Below, one piece after another: positions 17,303 to 27,200 of a DNA stretch of 64,000 nucleotides. Both the position numbers and the translations under genes were made by a program. Source of the stretch: Caryophanales bacterium UBA2289 (GTDB taxonomy: Bacteria; Bacillota_I; Bacilli_A; Izemoplasmatales; Hujiaoplasmataceae); the NCBI GenBank assembly GCA_002345505.1, contig DDWJ01000034.1:51242-115241 (forward strand), given 5' to 3'. The notes under the pieces were generated by a model that was not told the DNA's origin, made no database searches, and worked only from the letters and a program-made list of their open reading frames with translations. Within the stretch, counting starts at the first letter, position 1. Each line of letters starts with the position of its first letter.

Positions 17303-17794
17303 TTAATCTAACATATAATCTGACTTCTCTAAAATCACTACAGATTCGCAGATAATTCCTTCTTCTCTACCCACAAATCCCAAGCCTTCAAATGTAGTAG
17401 CTTTGACTGACACCAAATGGATATCACAATTAAGAATAGAAGCAATATTTTCTCTAATGGCTTTAATATAAGGTCTAATCTTTGGTTCTTGCAAAGAAAC
17501 CATTGTATCGATATTTGATATTTCATATCCTTTGGAACTAATATAATTAAAAACTTCTTTCAATATTAATCCCGAATCGTAATCTTTGTATTTTGGATCA
17601 TCATCAGGGAAAAATTTACCCAAATCACCAAGCGCTAAAGCTCCTAACATCGATTCAGCTATCGCATGTAACAAACAATCTCCGTCGGAATAACCGACTG
17701 ATCCTTTATAATGAGGTATTTCTATACCGCCTAGAATAAATTTAGATCCCTCTTTTAATGGATGAATATCTTTTGAAAATCCTATTTTAATCAT
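17303..17794 (-). CDS. ispF: 2-C-methyl-D-erythritol 2,4-cyclodiphosphate synthase
   Basis: IspF cyclises CDP-ME 2-phosphate, the fifth step of the MEP route to isoprenoids. The 163-residue trimeric enzyme shows the zinc ligands in SKDIHPL (Asp and His) and the later GDCLLHAIAE (His), then GALALGDLGKFFPDDDP and the C-terminal KATTFEGLGFVGREEGI. It overlaps ispD by 4 bases (ATGA) and is the last gene of a four-gene run starting at 21972. The earlier IspC, IspE, IspG and IspH steps are not encoded in the window. Confidence 0.96.
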   Translation of the reverse strand: MIKIGFSKDIHPLKEGSKFILGGIEIPHYKGSVGYSDGDCLLHAIAESMLGALALGDLGKFFPDDDPKYKDYDSGLILKEVFNYISSKGYEISNIDTMVSLQEPKIRPYIKAIRENIASILNCDIHLVSVKATTFEGLGFVGREEGIICESVVILEKSDYMLD

Positions 17795-18441
17795 AACAAA
17801 TCCTCCAAAATCCTTAAATCAAGTTCAGTGGTTAATTTAATGTTATTTTCATTGCCTTCTAATATTATAACATCTTCTTGTAGTTCTTGCATATATAAAC
17901 TTGCGTCGTCACTATAAGAATTTTCATTAACCATAGCTAACTCATAAGCTTTAATAATTTTATCTGTTGTAAAAGCTTGAGGTGTTTGTAATAGCATATA
18001 ATTATCCCTATTAACGTAACTCTTCAATTTTCCAAATGAAACTTTTGCGATTGATTCCTTTATTTTTTTGCCTAAAACACAAGGACTTTCCTTCACGGTT
18101 ATCTTTAACTTTTCAATATCACTTTTATCAATAAAAGGACGAGCCCCATCATGAATCAACACATATTTATTATTTACTTTCTTCAAACCGTTATAAACAC
18201 TTTCTTGCCTAGTAATACCGCCTAAGGTTATTTTCACATCTTTCCCTTTCAGTAACTCTTTAACGTGAGATTGGTCTTTCTCAGTAGTTACAATGATTAC
18301 TTCAGAGAATGAAGAGTCTTTTAAAAAATACTCAACTGAATATTCTAAAATCGATTTTTGCTTTATTTCATAAAAAACTTTATTATAACCCAAGTTTAAA
18401 CGCGTACCTTTACCTGCAGCTAAAATGATTACCGAATACAT
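17791..18441 (-). CDS. ispD: 2-C-methyl-D-erythritol 4-phosphate cytidylyltransferase
   Basis: IspD attaches CMP to MEP in the isoprenoid pathway. The nucleotidyltransferase signature ILAAGKGTRLNLGYNKVFYEI-type start is seen (glycine-rich LAAGKGTR, then the conserved Lys), with GGITRQESVYNGL, LIHDGARPFI and LLQTPQAF further on. The length of 216 residues is typical. It begins 3 bases after the PAS/GGDEF-like gene and overlaps ispF, so the two uncharacterised upstream genes are very probably on the same transcript. TarI-type cytidylyltransferases are similar, but the adjacent ispF settles the identity. Confidence 0.94.
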   Translation of the reverse strand: MYSVIILAAGKGTRLNLGYNKVFYEIKQKSILEYSVEYFLKDSSFSEVIIVTTEKDQSHVKELLKGKDVKITLGGITRQESVYNGLKKVNNKYVLIHDGARPFIDKSDIEKLKITVKESPCVLGKKIKESIAKVSFGKLKSYVNRDNYMLLQTPQAFTTDKIIKAYELAMVNENSYSDDASLYMQELQEDVIILEGNENNIKLTTELDLRILEDLL

Positions 18442-18444
18442 AGC

Positions 18445-19617
18445 CTATCCTCCGAAAATTGAATAGTTTTGCTTGTTATTTCTTATCGCTTCTTCTAAAG
18501 CTTTATTACTTAAGCTTATAAAATCTGTTATTTCAATTGATTGCCATGGATCGTTCTTAATGATTCCGATATTCGGATAAACAATTTGGACTATTCCGCC
18601 AACATTTATTCTAACGTTAATCAAATCGCCACCACTGACTAAAGCTCTATGAAGATTAGCATATCTTTGCTCATCTTCAATTATTACCGCAAATTGAATC
18701 CCAGTAATCCTAAAAACCGTATTATTATCTTTTGCAAAATGAAACTTCATTTGCTTAATATATTCTGCTATCATCAAATTCCCCACGTCTCTACCAAAAC
18801 GTTTATTTATATCAGGAATATTAGTTAGATGCATCATTGCTAAATAGAATGGTTTTCTTTCTTTTCGTAAGTAAGAAATTTGATTTGTCAAATCATCTTC
18901 ACCAGGTAAACCATCTACTAACTGAAGTGATGTTTCTGGAAATAATTTTATATCCAATTTCTTAATAACGGATATAAGATAATCTGAGTTATCATGACTG
19001 AATATCTTCAATTTTTCTTCAACCCAAGTATATGTATCACCTATTTTGAGACGGTACTTATGTACAAACTCAGGTATCTTCTTACTCACTTTTTTCAAGT
19101 TTAAGATGTATGAAGCTTTGTCCTCGGGATGCAAGTAACTACTAAATTCCTCTAATGTCATTTGCGATTTATCTGCATTGATTATCTTTAGTACTTCGTC
19201 TGTCATAAACAAACCATTTCGGTCGTCATCATAGAAAATCAATCCATCATTCAAGAGTCCGATTGTATGAATGAATCTTTTTCTCAAAAGCTCTGATGAA
19301 TCCCGCGTATTATTTAGTTCCTTTTCTAACTCGAAGAAATCATAGTCAGTTAAGTTCTGTGTAATCTTAATCTTATTTTTGAAATTAATGGCCAAAACAA
19401 CAACAATTAAATATAAGTAATAATGAAGATATTCTTTTGTATTTATATCCTCTAAGAAAACAAGTAGTTCTGGAAAGAACTCAATTATGACGAACAAAAC
19501 CAAGGAAAATATAACTAAGATTAATTTCCAAATTCGAAGTTTCTTATATAAAATTGTACTAAATACAAATAGCAAGACAATTATTAAAATTGAGCCATAA
19601 TATAGATAATCATTCAT
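18445..19617 (-). CDS. Membrane protein with PAS-like and degenerate GGDEF domains
   Basis: I do not recognise a named gene. The 390-residue protein begins with two or three hydrophobic helices (residues ~1-85: LYYGSILIIVLLFVFSTILY, then further segments), continues with a charged linker, a PAS-like region (~110-225, with FSSYLHPEDKASYILN and YTWVEEKLKIFS as in PAS fold 3), and ends with a GGDEF-type fold (~235-390, including DINKRFGRDVGNLMI). The catalytic GGDEF signature is replaced by TGIQF (RITGIQFAVII), and c-di-GMP synthesis is therefore unlikely. A sensory or scaffolding role is inferred. It sits 12 bases after the CrtI/SCP2 fusion and 3 before ispD. Confidence 0.7.
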   Translation of the reverse strand: MNDYLYYGSILIIVLLFVFSTILYKKLRIWKLILVIFSLVLFVIIEFFPELLVFLEDINTKEYLHYYLYLIVVVLAINFKNKIKITQNLTDYDFFELEKELNNTRDSSELLRKRFIHTIGLLNDGLIFYDDDRNGLFMTDEVLKIINADKSQMTLEEFSSYLHPEDKASYILNLKKVSKKIPEFVHKYRLKIGDTYTWVEEKLKIFSHDNSDYLISVIKKLDIKLFPETSLQLVDGLPGEDDLTNQISYLRKERKPFYLAMMHLTNIPDINKRFGRDVGNLMIAEYIKQMKFHFAKDNNTVFRITGIQFAVIIEDEQRYANLHRALVSGGDLINVRINVGGIVQIVYPNIGIIKNDPWQSIEITDFISLSNKALEEAIRNNKQNYSIFGG

Positions 19618-19629
19618 AATTTTCTCCTA

Positions 19630-21972
19630 TTATTTCTTAATACTAGTTCTAACATAGATAATTGGATAAAAGTAAGTTAATAAAATTCCAAAGAATAAGA
19701 AGCTATAAAACATTGATACGTAACTGTTACCAACTAAGTATGTACCGCCGAGAATAACCAAGAAGATGAATCCCCAGATAAATGTTAATCCATTTGTGAT
19801 AATTCTAAATAATTTGGTATTTCTATAATCTGCTTTCATATCATATCGATGATAAAGATAAACAATAGGCTGATTAATAATTACTGAGGTTAAAAATACC
19901 AAAATAATAAATCCTAGGAAAATATCGTCCGAATAAAAGTTATTAAATTTCGATATGAAAATAGACAAAACCGAAGCTATAAGTAGACCTGAATTAAGTA
20001 CTATTTCAAACCAACTTACATGCTCATAAGTTTGATACTTTATAATGCTTACAATAATACTTAAACAAAAAGCTACAGGGAATATATAAATATTCGGGTA
20101 GTAATTACTCAATAAAGAAGCAATAGAATAAATAAACAGATGCATAAAGAATAATTTAACTCCAAAATACTTATACTTCGATGTCAAATACTCCTCCTGA
20201 ACAAATTCTTGATAATCGTCTAATTCAAATGCATCTACAGCTTTATAAAGCAACTCTAAATCTCCGCGATATTTCAAAGAGCCCGATTCCAAAACTGACT
20301 TGAAACTAGATTTTTTAAGTAATAGATCGCTCAGCTTATCATTTGTAGTATATATAGAAAGGTCTGAATTACTATATTTGCCATGATGAACTATTATATT
20401 CTTACCTTTAGTTCTAATATAATAATTGCTTTTCCCAATATGGAAGTTAATATGTATTTCTTTGCTTCCCAATTTTTGGTAACCATAATTATGTCTTATC
20501 ATCATCATAATTTCATCATTAGAGAAGTATTCAAAATCATCAGTATTATCACCATAATAAAGTTTATCTTCAATCTTATCCGCGTAAATAATACTTTGGT
20601 TTATCGCTCCAAAAAATCCTGCTTCAGGGCGAATAAACTCTCCACCAATGAATAAATTTTCAAACACTTGAATATGCTCAAAAGTTTCGACATTAATCAT
20701 TTCGTTAATCGACAAATTCCTTCTTAGTTTGGAATCTCTAAGCATTGATAAATACTTACTTGATTTTCCAATTTTTAAATCGCCAACGAATTTTCTAAGT
20801 TTGGGAATATATATATCAATTAACTTCAATAAATCTTCCTTACTAGGAACAACTTCTCCAACATAAGTAAAATCAATACATAGTAAACCTTCTTTTTTAC
20901 GCAAATCTTGATTTATTGCCTTGCTATAATTATAAAGTCTCAAAAGTTTTGTTGAGTTTGAATTATCATTTTTGAAATAATATATTAAGTCTTCAATACC
21001 AATATCTGTAGGTTTTGTGTTTAAAGCTAAATATAATGTAGAAATTTTCTGATCACTATTGATGTTCGGATAATATAGATTCAGTAATTCCATATCTTTG
21101 CTTGATATATTAAAAAACTTTTCATAAAAATCAATTGGATTTCCACTTACGAAAAAGTATTTTGCATAAATCAAATTATTCTGTGAATCAATAATACATT
21201 CAATCTTTTTGTCTTTTACCACAAACTCCTTAACAGAAGTTGATAAAAAAGCTTTTGGATTAACCAAATTAATCTTTTCAATTGATTTTAAGCAAATATC
21301 TTTATAAGAATTGTTTAGAAGATAAAAACCTGATTCTAAACCTAAAAAGTAGTTAGAAAAGAAACTATAAGCATTTACTTCCTCTATCGGTAATCCACTT
21401 ATAAAGTTATTGTATGTAAATTCTTTAATTAGTTCATCGCTAGAAAAATATTTAGTCAAAAGTTCTTCTAAAGAGTAATCTCCCCACTCAATCATTAAAG
21501 AAGAAAGGGTATAATCCGTATTAATCAACATGTTTAGAAACTGTTCTTTGTAATTTATATAATGTTTTTTCAAAATTTCGAAAAAGTTGTCGATTTCTTT
21601 AATATTCTTAGGATAATGTCTTACAAGATAAATTCTAAAGCCTTCTAAGGAATTAAGTTGTTTTTGAAAATCACTATTTTGATTAATCAAGGTATTTTCT
21701 TCAATTTTTTCATAAGAAAGCGATTTGACTAAACCCAAATTGTCTAAATATGCATATAAAAGTCCTGATTCATCTAGACCAGAAACTATGTTGTTGCGAT
21801 TGTAAACAAGGTTGAATTTTTTATCCGCAAAAGATAAACGAACCTTCTCGTAGTCACTACTTTGATGAGAATCTTGAAGCACTAAAACCTTTCTCATCTT
21901 TCTCGATAAAAACAAAGCGACGGTAAGAGCATACAAATCTTCACCAACTACTACTAAATCGTATAATTTCAA
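19630..21972 (-). CDS. CrtI-like flavoprotein fused to SCP2-like and membrane domains
   Basis: This 780-residue protein has no name I know. Residues ~1-475 resemble the phytoene desaturase/carotenoid isomerase branch of the amine oxidase fold: a Rossmann start (YDLVVVGEDLYALTVALFLS) and a matching end (NLFIGGEFIRPEAGFFGAI). The dinucleotide loop is altered, GEDLYA replacing GxGxxG. Residues ~480-597 resemble an SCP2 sterol-carrier domain (DLSIYTTNDKLSDLLL, SGSLKYRGDLELLYKA). The last ~175 residues carry about six hydrophobic segments. Start is TTG at 21972 behind GGTGGTGAG. It leads a run with a PAS/GGDEF-like gene, ispD and ispF, which suggests work on an isoprenoid or other membrane lipid. 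Substrate and activity are unknown. Confidence 0.68.
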   Translation of the reverse strand: MKLYDLVVVGEDLYALTVALFLSRKMRKVLVLQDSHQSSDYEKVRLSFADKKFNLVYNRNNIVSGLDESGLLYAYLDNLGLVKSLSYEKIEENTLINQNSDFQKQLNSLEGFRIYLVRHYPKNIKEIDNFFEILKKHYINYKEQFLNMLINTDYTLSSLMIEWGDYSLEELLTKYFSSDELIKEFTYNNFISGLPIEEVNAYSFFSNYFLGLESGFYLLNNSYKDICLKSIEKINLVNPKAFLSTSVKEFVVKDKKIECIIDSQNNLIYAKYFFVSGNPIDFYEKFFNISSKDMELLNLYYPNINSDQKISTLYLALNTKPTDIGIEDLIYYFKNDNSNSTKLLRLYNYSKAINQDLRKKEGLLCIDFTYVGEVVPSKEDLLKLIDIYIPKLRKFVGDLKIGKSSKYLSMLRDSKLRRNLSINEMINVETFEHIQVFENLFIGGEFIRPEAGFFGAINQSIIYADKIEDKLYYGDNTDDFEYFSNDEIMMMIRHNYGYQKLGSKEIHINFHIGKSNYYIRTKGKNIIVHHGKYSNSDLSIYTTNDKLSDLLLKKSSFKSVLESGSLKYRGDLELLYKAVDAFELDDYQEFVQEEYLTSKYKYFGVKLFFMHLFIYSIASLLSNYYPNIYIFPVAFCLSIIVSIIKYQTYEHVSWFEIVLNSGLLIASVLSIFISKFNNFYSDDIFLGFIILVFLTSVIINQPIVYLYHRYDMKADYRNTKLFRIITNGLTFIWGFIFLVILGGTYLVGNSYVSMFYSFLFFGILLTYFYPIIYVRTSIKK

Positions 21973-21999
21973 GTTCTCACCACCTTTACATCAAATCAA

Positions 22000-22012
22000 A
22001 TTATAACATAAA
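22000..22012 (-). promoter_or_regulatory. Extended -10 promoter of the isoprenoid operon (TTTATGTTATAAT)
   Basis: Exact minus-strand copy of the recurrent 13-mer, 28 bases before the TTG start of the CrtI/SCP2 fusion gene. Confidence 0.6.
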
Positions 22013-22034
22013 CAAGGTAATATTTCTATTAGCC

Positions 22035-22059
22035 AAAAAAATAAAGCGCTAAAAGCGCT
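22035..22059 (-). terminator. Terminator after cdaA
   Basis: AGCGCT (22045-22050), loop AAA, AGCGCT (22054-22059), with A residues at 22035-22045 giving a minus-strand U-tail. It directly follows the cdaA stop. Confidence 0.85.
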
Positions 22060-22803
22060 CTATTCCATTTTTAAGAATTTTTCAAAGTAAAGATTCAATG
22101 TTTCTCTACTAATATTGTACTCGATTTCCTTATTTACTGTAATGCTTACGTGCCCAGTTTCTTCTGAAACAACTATTGTGAATGCGTCACTTTGTTCACT
22201 AATGCCTATTGCAGCTCTATGTCTTGTTCCAAAATGCATAGGTAAGTCAGTTCTCTTGGTCGAAGGATAATATGCTTTTGCACAAAGAATTTTATCGCCT
22301 CTAATAATAACTGCTCCATCATGTAAAGGTGCATTAGGAATAAAAATCGAAGTTAGTAATTCTTTAGAAACATCCGCATTAAGCATCAAAGCTTTATTAA
22401 CGATTTTTGATAAATCTACATTTCTTTCAACAGTTATCAATGCGCCGATTTGATTTTTAGATAAAAATTCAACAGCTTGATATAAATGATCGGCTAAATC
22501 ATTATTAACAAAATAAGCCTTATCTCTAGATGACTTTAATCCTGTCTTTTTAGCGAATTTATAGATATCTTCCGTAAATATCATAAATATCAAATAAATT
22601 ACCGGTAAGTAAACTACTATTCTTAACCACAGAGGTAGATTAGCTACTTGCTCTGTAATCAAAAAGTACAAACTTGCAAGCGATAAAACCAAGAAAATAA
22701 TCTTGGTAATTCCAGCTTTAATGTATGTAACTTTTGATTCCAACTGCAAAACAAACACTGCATACAAATATGTAATTATTACCAATAATTCAAAAATACT
22801 CAT
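22060..22803 (-). CDS. cdaA: Diadenylate cyclase CdaA
   Basis: CdaA makes c-di-AMP from two ATP at the membrane; the messenger controls potassium and osmolyte balance. The 247-residue protein has two or three N-terminal membrane helices (residues ~1-20, 33-50, 60-77) and a DAC domain with both catalytic motifs: DGA at 162-164 (PLHDGAVII) and RHR at 194-196 (FGTRHRAAIG). The usual partners cdaR and glmM are not adjacent. It is 49 bases after gtcA with no terminator between them, so it may be co-read with the glycosylation genes; a TATAAT at 22822-22827 on minus could also give it a promoter. Confidence 0.95.
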   Translation of the reverse strand: MSIFELLVIITYLYAVFVLQLESKVTYIKAGITKIIFLVLSLASLYFLITEQVANLPLWLRIVVYLPVIYLIFMIFTEDIYKFAKKTGLKSSRDKAYFVNNDLADHLYQAVEFLSKNQIGALITVERNVDLSKIVNKALMLNADVSKELLTSIFIPNAPLHDGAVIIRGDKILCAKAYYPSTKRTDLPMHFGTRHRAAIGISEQSDAFTIVVSEETGHVSITVNKEIEYNISRETLNLYFEKFLKME

Positions 22804-22852
22804 AATATTACCTCTATCTCAATTATAAACTATATTCTTTATGAAATAAATA

Positions 22853-23317
22853 CTATTTTGCAACATCTGTTTTTTTGAAAACGATATCTAGAGCAAAATA
22901 TGCTATTGGTATCAAAAGCGCTGATGCAAAGAAAGGTGCTATTGATTTAGCTATAGGGTAAACAGCATAATCAATTCCAACCCAATTAATAACCATAAAA
23001 TCGAATAACTCTGCTAATAAACTACTTACCAACAATCTTGATAAGAATACTAAAATAACAATCGAAAACTGCATTGTGCTCTTATTTTTAGGCTTAAAAG
23101 TAAAATAAGCATTTGCGAAATAAGAAAAAATAGATGCAACAATAAACGCAATTGAGTTCGAGAAAAATGCACTACCGACAAAACTTGTCGTATTCTCATT
23201 ATAAATTAGTGAGTAAACCAGCAAATGAATAAATGTATTTAGTATTCCGATAACTCCAAAAGTTAAAAATTTCCTAGTCAAAAAATTCTTTTTAACAAAT
23301 AACCATATCTTATTCAA
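22853..23317 (-). CDS. GtcA/GtrA-family membrane flippase
   Basis: The 154-residue protein has four predicted membrane helices (from FLTFGVIGILNTFIHLLVYS to the final LLIPIAYFALDIVF) and fits the GtrA family. These proteins are thought to flip undecaprenyl-phosphate-linked sugars made by a GtrB/CsbB-type transferase. The gene overlaps the CsbB-like gene by 8 bases, starts with TTG at 23317, and has GGAGG about ten bases upstream. With YfhO and CsbB next to it, this is the three-component glycosylation arrangement known from Bacillus and Listeria. Confidence 0.87.
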   Translation of the reverse strand: MNKIWLFVKKNFLTRKFLTFGVIGILNTFIHLLVYSLIYNENTTSFVGSAFFSNSIAFIVASIFSYFANAYFTFKPKNKSTMQFSIVILVFLSRLLVSSLLAELFDFMVINWVGIDYAVYPIAKSIAPFFASALLIPIAYFALDIVFKKTDVAK

Positions 23318-24236
23318 ATGTTATATCCTCCGATGTTTCTTCCACCAAGTAAATAGGACGATTGAGGATTTGCTTGCGATTAGAGTAAAGTAAATATATC
23401 ACCACATATGAAAAAATGCTTAGCACTATAAATAATAACGACATATGGAGACTTAAAATCATGCTTGTTAAATCCATTACATTAGTGAAATACAAAACCA
23501 AATCAGCAACAACTAACAATAATCCCATGAAAAAGAAAACTACCGGTAATACTAATAGAATCATTGAAAATTGATTCATTCCGTTAAAAGCATATTTAAC
23601 TAGGGATTTGAAACTCCACGAACTCTTTCCATGCTGCCTTGGGATAAAATCGTACTCTATACATTTTCTTGGATATCCAACCCAAGAGAAAATACCTTTT
23701 ATAAAACGATAATTATCTTTAATCTTCAAGAACGCGTCCACAACTATCTTATCCATCAACTGATAATCTTTTGCACCATTGTCCAAAGGTTTTTCGGTAT
23801 AAGCATTATAAATTTTATAAAATATATTCGCGAAAAATGTTCTTAATTTTGGTTCGCCTTTTCTAGATTTACTTCTGGTATATACAATTTTATATCCTTC
23901 TCTATAATGTTTAATCATTTCAGTAATTAACTGCGGCGGTTGTTGCAAATCGCAGTCGATAATAATTATAAAATCTTTATCTCTTGAACTTTCTAAACCA
24001 GCGTGCATTGCAGCTTCTTTACCAAAATTTCTTGATAAAGATATATATTTTACAGATTTATCTTTTTTGTTTAGCTTAATAATCTCTTCTAAAGTCTTAT
24101 CTTTTGATCCATCATTGATAAACAAGATATCAAATTCGATATCATCATATTTAAGATATTTTGTTGCTTCTTCATAAAATAACGAAATATTCTCTTGCTC
24201 ATTATATGCGGGAACAATTAATCTTGCTTTTTTCAT
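23310..24236 (-). CDS. Polyprenyl-phosphate glycosyltransferase (CsbB/GtrB-like, GT2)
   Basis: It is predicted to load a sugar from a nucleotide donor onto undecaprenyl phosphate at the inner membrane face. The GT2 domain shows LIVPAYNEQENISLF, FINDGSKDKT, SLSRNFGKEAAMHAG and the DXD-type DCDLQQPP; DNGAKDYQLMD and RQHGKSSW are typical of the DPM1/GtrB branch. Two C-terminal membrane helices follow (~230-300). I use the ATG at 24236, 4 bases after the yfhO stop with GAGGATG ahead, rather than the in-frame codon 30 bases upstream that lies inside yfhO. It lies between the YfhO-like and GtcA-like genes. Confidence 0.92.
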   Translation of the reverse strand: MKKARLIVPAYNEQENISLFYEEATKYLKYDDIEFDILFINDGSKDKTLEEIIKLNKKDKSVKYISLSRNFGKEAAMHAGLESSRDKDFIIIIDCDLQQPPQLITEMIKHYREGYKIVYTRSKSRKGEPKLRTFFANIFYKIYNAYTEKPLDNGAKDYQLMDKIVVDAFLKIKDNYRFIKGIFSWVGYPRKCIEYDFIPRQHGKSSWSFKSLVKYAFNGMNQFSMILLVLPVVFFFMGLLLVVADLVLYFTNVMDLTSMILSLHMSLLFIVLSIFSYVVIYLLYSNRKQILNRPIYLVEETSEDITFE

Positions 24237-24240
24237 ATAA

Positions 24241-27200
24241 TCATCCTCTTTTTTTCTTATTAACAACTAACGGCGTTATAAAAATCAAACCATAGATTGC
24301 TAAAGATCCTAAACTAATATACAAGCCTAAGTCCATGTATTTTGGCGAAAATTTCATGGTTATCTCAACTTGAGAAGTACCTTTAGGAATAACAATACCT
24401 AAAAAACCTCCGCTTACACTAATTGTATCATATACTTGTTCTGATGTGAATTGCCAATCTTCAGAATAAGCAACTGGTATAACTACTATTTGGTCTTTTT
24501 CTGAACTTATTAAATTATTATACTTCAAATTAATTTTTGCATTATTAATACTTAGATATTTATTATCAATATTATCTTGTGTCAGTATATCATCTAAATC
24601 TTCATATGTTTCGGCAATATATCTTAATCTTAAATTGTAAAGATCATAATAACTATACATGCCAGAAGTTTTAAAAATATAAAGCTTATCTGGTTTAGTC
24701 TCATAATGATAGTATCCATCTAAAACCTCATATCTGTCACCAAACTCATCGACAATAAAAACTTTTTCAAAAGGTTTTTCAATAGCCATATCAAAAACTA
24801 AAAATCCTTTTTCGCTAGGTAAATCAAGTTGAGAGAGATCATAGGTTAAATATGCAGCAAATTCAAGTGCTCTTTCATTTCTCATTTTAAACACTGGTGC
24901 TGTCGTTAAATTTTCATTTTTCTCAACAAATATTTTTACTGGTCTCTTCCAAAATTCACATTTAATATGATAAGGTGATTTTATTTCATTTTCACCGACT
25001 CCGAAATTGTATACACTACATGCTTGTCTAGTTCCGTCACTAAACTCCATAAAAACTTGGCTTAAATTCGAAACTAAATCATTTGTATCAAAAAACTTGA
25101 TATAAGCAGCTCCAACAGTAAAATTAATGTCTATTGTTTCCTCATCATATAGGTAAAATTCTCTTTCAATATCATCATTAAAACCTGTTGTCATAACAGT
25201 TGTTCCACTTATTACTGTATAAGAAGAAATTGATTGCATATTAGTCGAACTGAATTCATCTAAATAATTCAAATCATACTGACTCATATCATATTCTTTA
25301 TCAGTGTCAATAATCGCTGACATAAGAAATGCTTTCTGTCTAACTAAAGCCGAATTTATATCTTGCAAACTATTATTTACTTCCAAATCAATATCATCGG
25401 AGTAAAAATAAGTATCAAAGACTTTAAAGCTTGAGGAATAGTTCATTTCATATAACTTATATTTTTCGTTTTCAGCAATCATACTGAAATAATCTTCTTC
25501 AAAATCGAATTCATATGTAGCGTCAACTAAAACATACTTGTATCCTAAGAAATGATTTATATAAAAACCAAAATAATTCATTCTACTCTTTGACTGGTAT
25601 TCATTTGAATTAAAAATCATTTTACCAATGCCGTTTGTTTCTGAATCTGTCCATGAATGGAAGATATAAGTATTGGTTGGGAAAACTGTCATGCGGTTAA
25701 AATTGGTTTTATCTAAGCCGATTCTACTCATATCAATATATACTCGATAGAATTCTTCTTGATCTAAATTAGCTTCTAAAAACTCATTAACATCATGGCT
25801 TCTTTCAAAAACATCAATCTTATCTCTGATTGAAAAAGGTCCAGAGAAGATATATCCTAGGGCTACTATTACTTCAATCCATACAAACCACTTAATTACT
25901 GTAAACTTTTTAAGCCATCCAAAAACAATAATTACTACAAGATAAATTATCGATATGCCAATCATTACAGTATCCGCGGTTAATGTTTCTCTTCCCGCAT
26001 ACCTAATATTAATATCTAATTTTTTAATATAGTAATAAACTAAGAAACTTGACAATAAAATCAGTAAGGATGCGACTATTGTCATTTGTTTCATTTTGAT
26101 TTTTTCAAAACCGTAGTGATCAAAAACATGTGCCAAAGCTAAAACTTCAATCAACGGTAAGAAATTAATCCATCTCGTATACGGTTTATCAAGTGTGCCT
26201 GAAAAAACATATGAAAAGAGTGGGAAGAACATAAACACAAGAGCTATTAAAAAACTTACTTTATAGACTCTACTAATCTTGTCTTTCATAAAGAAAATCA
26301 AACTCATGTAAGCAAATCCTATTATAGTTATATAAAGTGATGCATGTTCTAATCCATAATCATTTTCAAAACCATAGAAACCAATTGGTTTTTGTTCCGC
26401 AACTAATTTGGCTAAGTATCTAATATATATTTCTGGTTGGAATAATTTCAACTCATAAGAACCGATATTTATAATCCAAGCATTGAAAGTTGCAGTGCTG
26501 CGATAAGTTTCTTCTAGAATAAAATTGATTGATGGCAGTAAAATGACCGCAGCCATTCCCACACCTAAAAGTAACAAACTAAGGAAAATAGCTCCTTTTT
26601 TTATAAAATCAAATAGATTAAACTTATAACGCTTAAAGTATTCTAAAATGAAGGCAAATGATGTAAATGCCAGAATCATATACCCTAAATAGAAATTATA
26701 AAAAATGATTATAAGTGCGAAAAGAGGTAGTATCCATCTCTTCTTGTTAAAGAAGTAGTGGATAACTATTAATGACAGCGGAAGATAAAAGGCTATTGAA
26801 AGGAATGCTGGAAAAGCCATAAAGCTTACCATACCACCACTAACAAAATAGAAAATGCTAGCCCAAAAGATCGTTCTATTTTTTCTTCCCTCAAGATGTA
26901 AGAAATAAGCTAATGCCATTACCCCAGCAAATATCTTGAATAACTCCATGATAGAATATGCTATCTCGACGTTCATTACATAACTCAGTATAAAAGTTAA
27001 AAATGTAAATATGTCCAATGGAATATAATAAATATCCGAAAAAAACGATGCGCCAAAATAATTATTCAAATTAAATAACGACAAAGAACCTCCTTTTACA
27101 GAAGCTATAAAATCATTCATTATTGTATAATATTGTAAAATATCATCAGAAAAATTGTTATAAAAGCTGTTATTAACAATGATTATACCGGCCTGAATTA

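Noticed and set aside
20383..20655. Open frame on the plus strand inside the CrtI/SCP2 fusion gene
   Set aside because: It lies wholly antisense to a well-supported coding frame, has no ribosome binding site and no recognisable motif.
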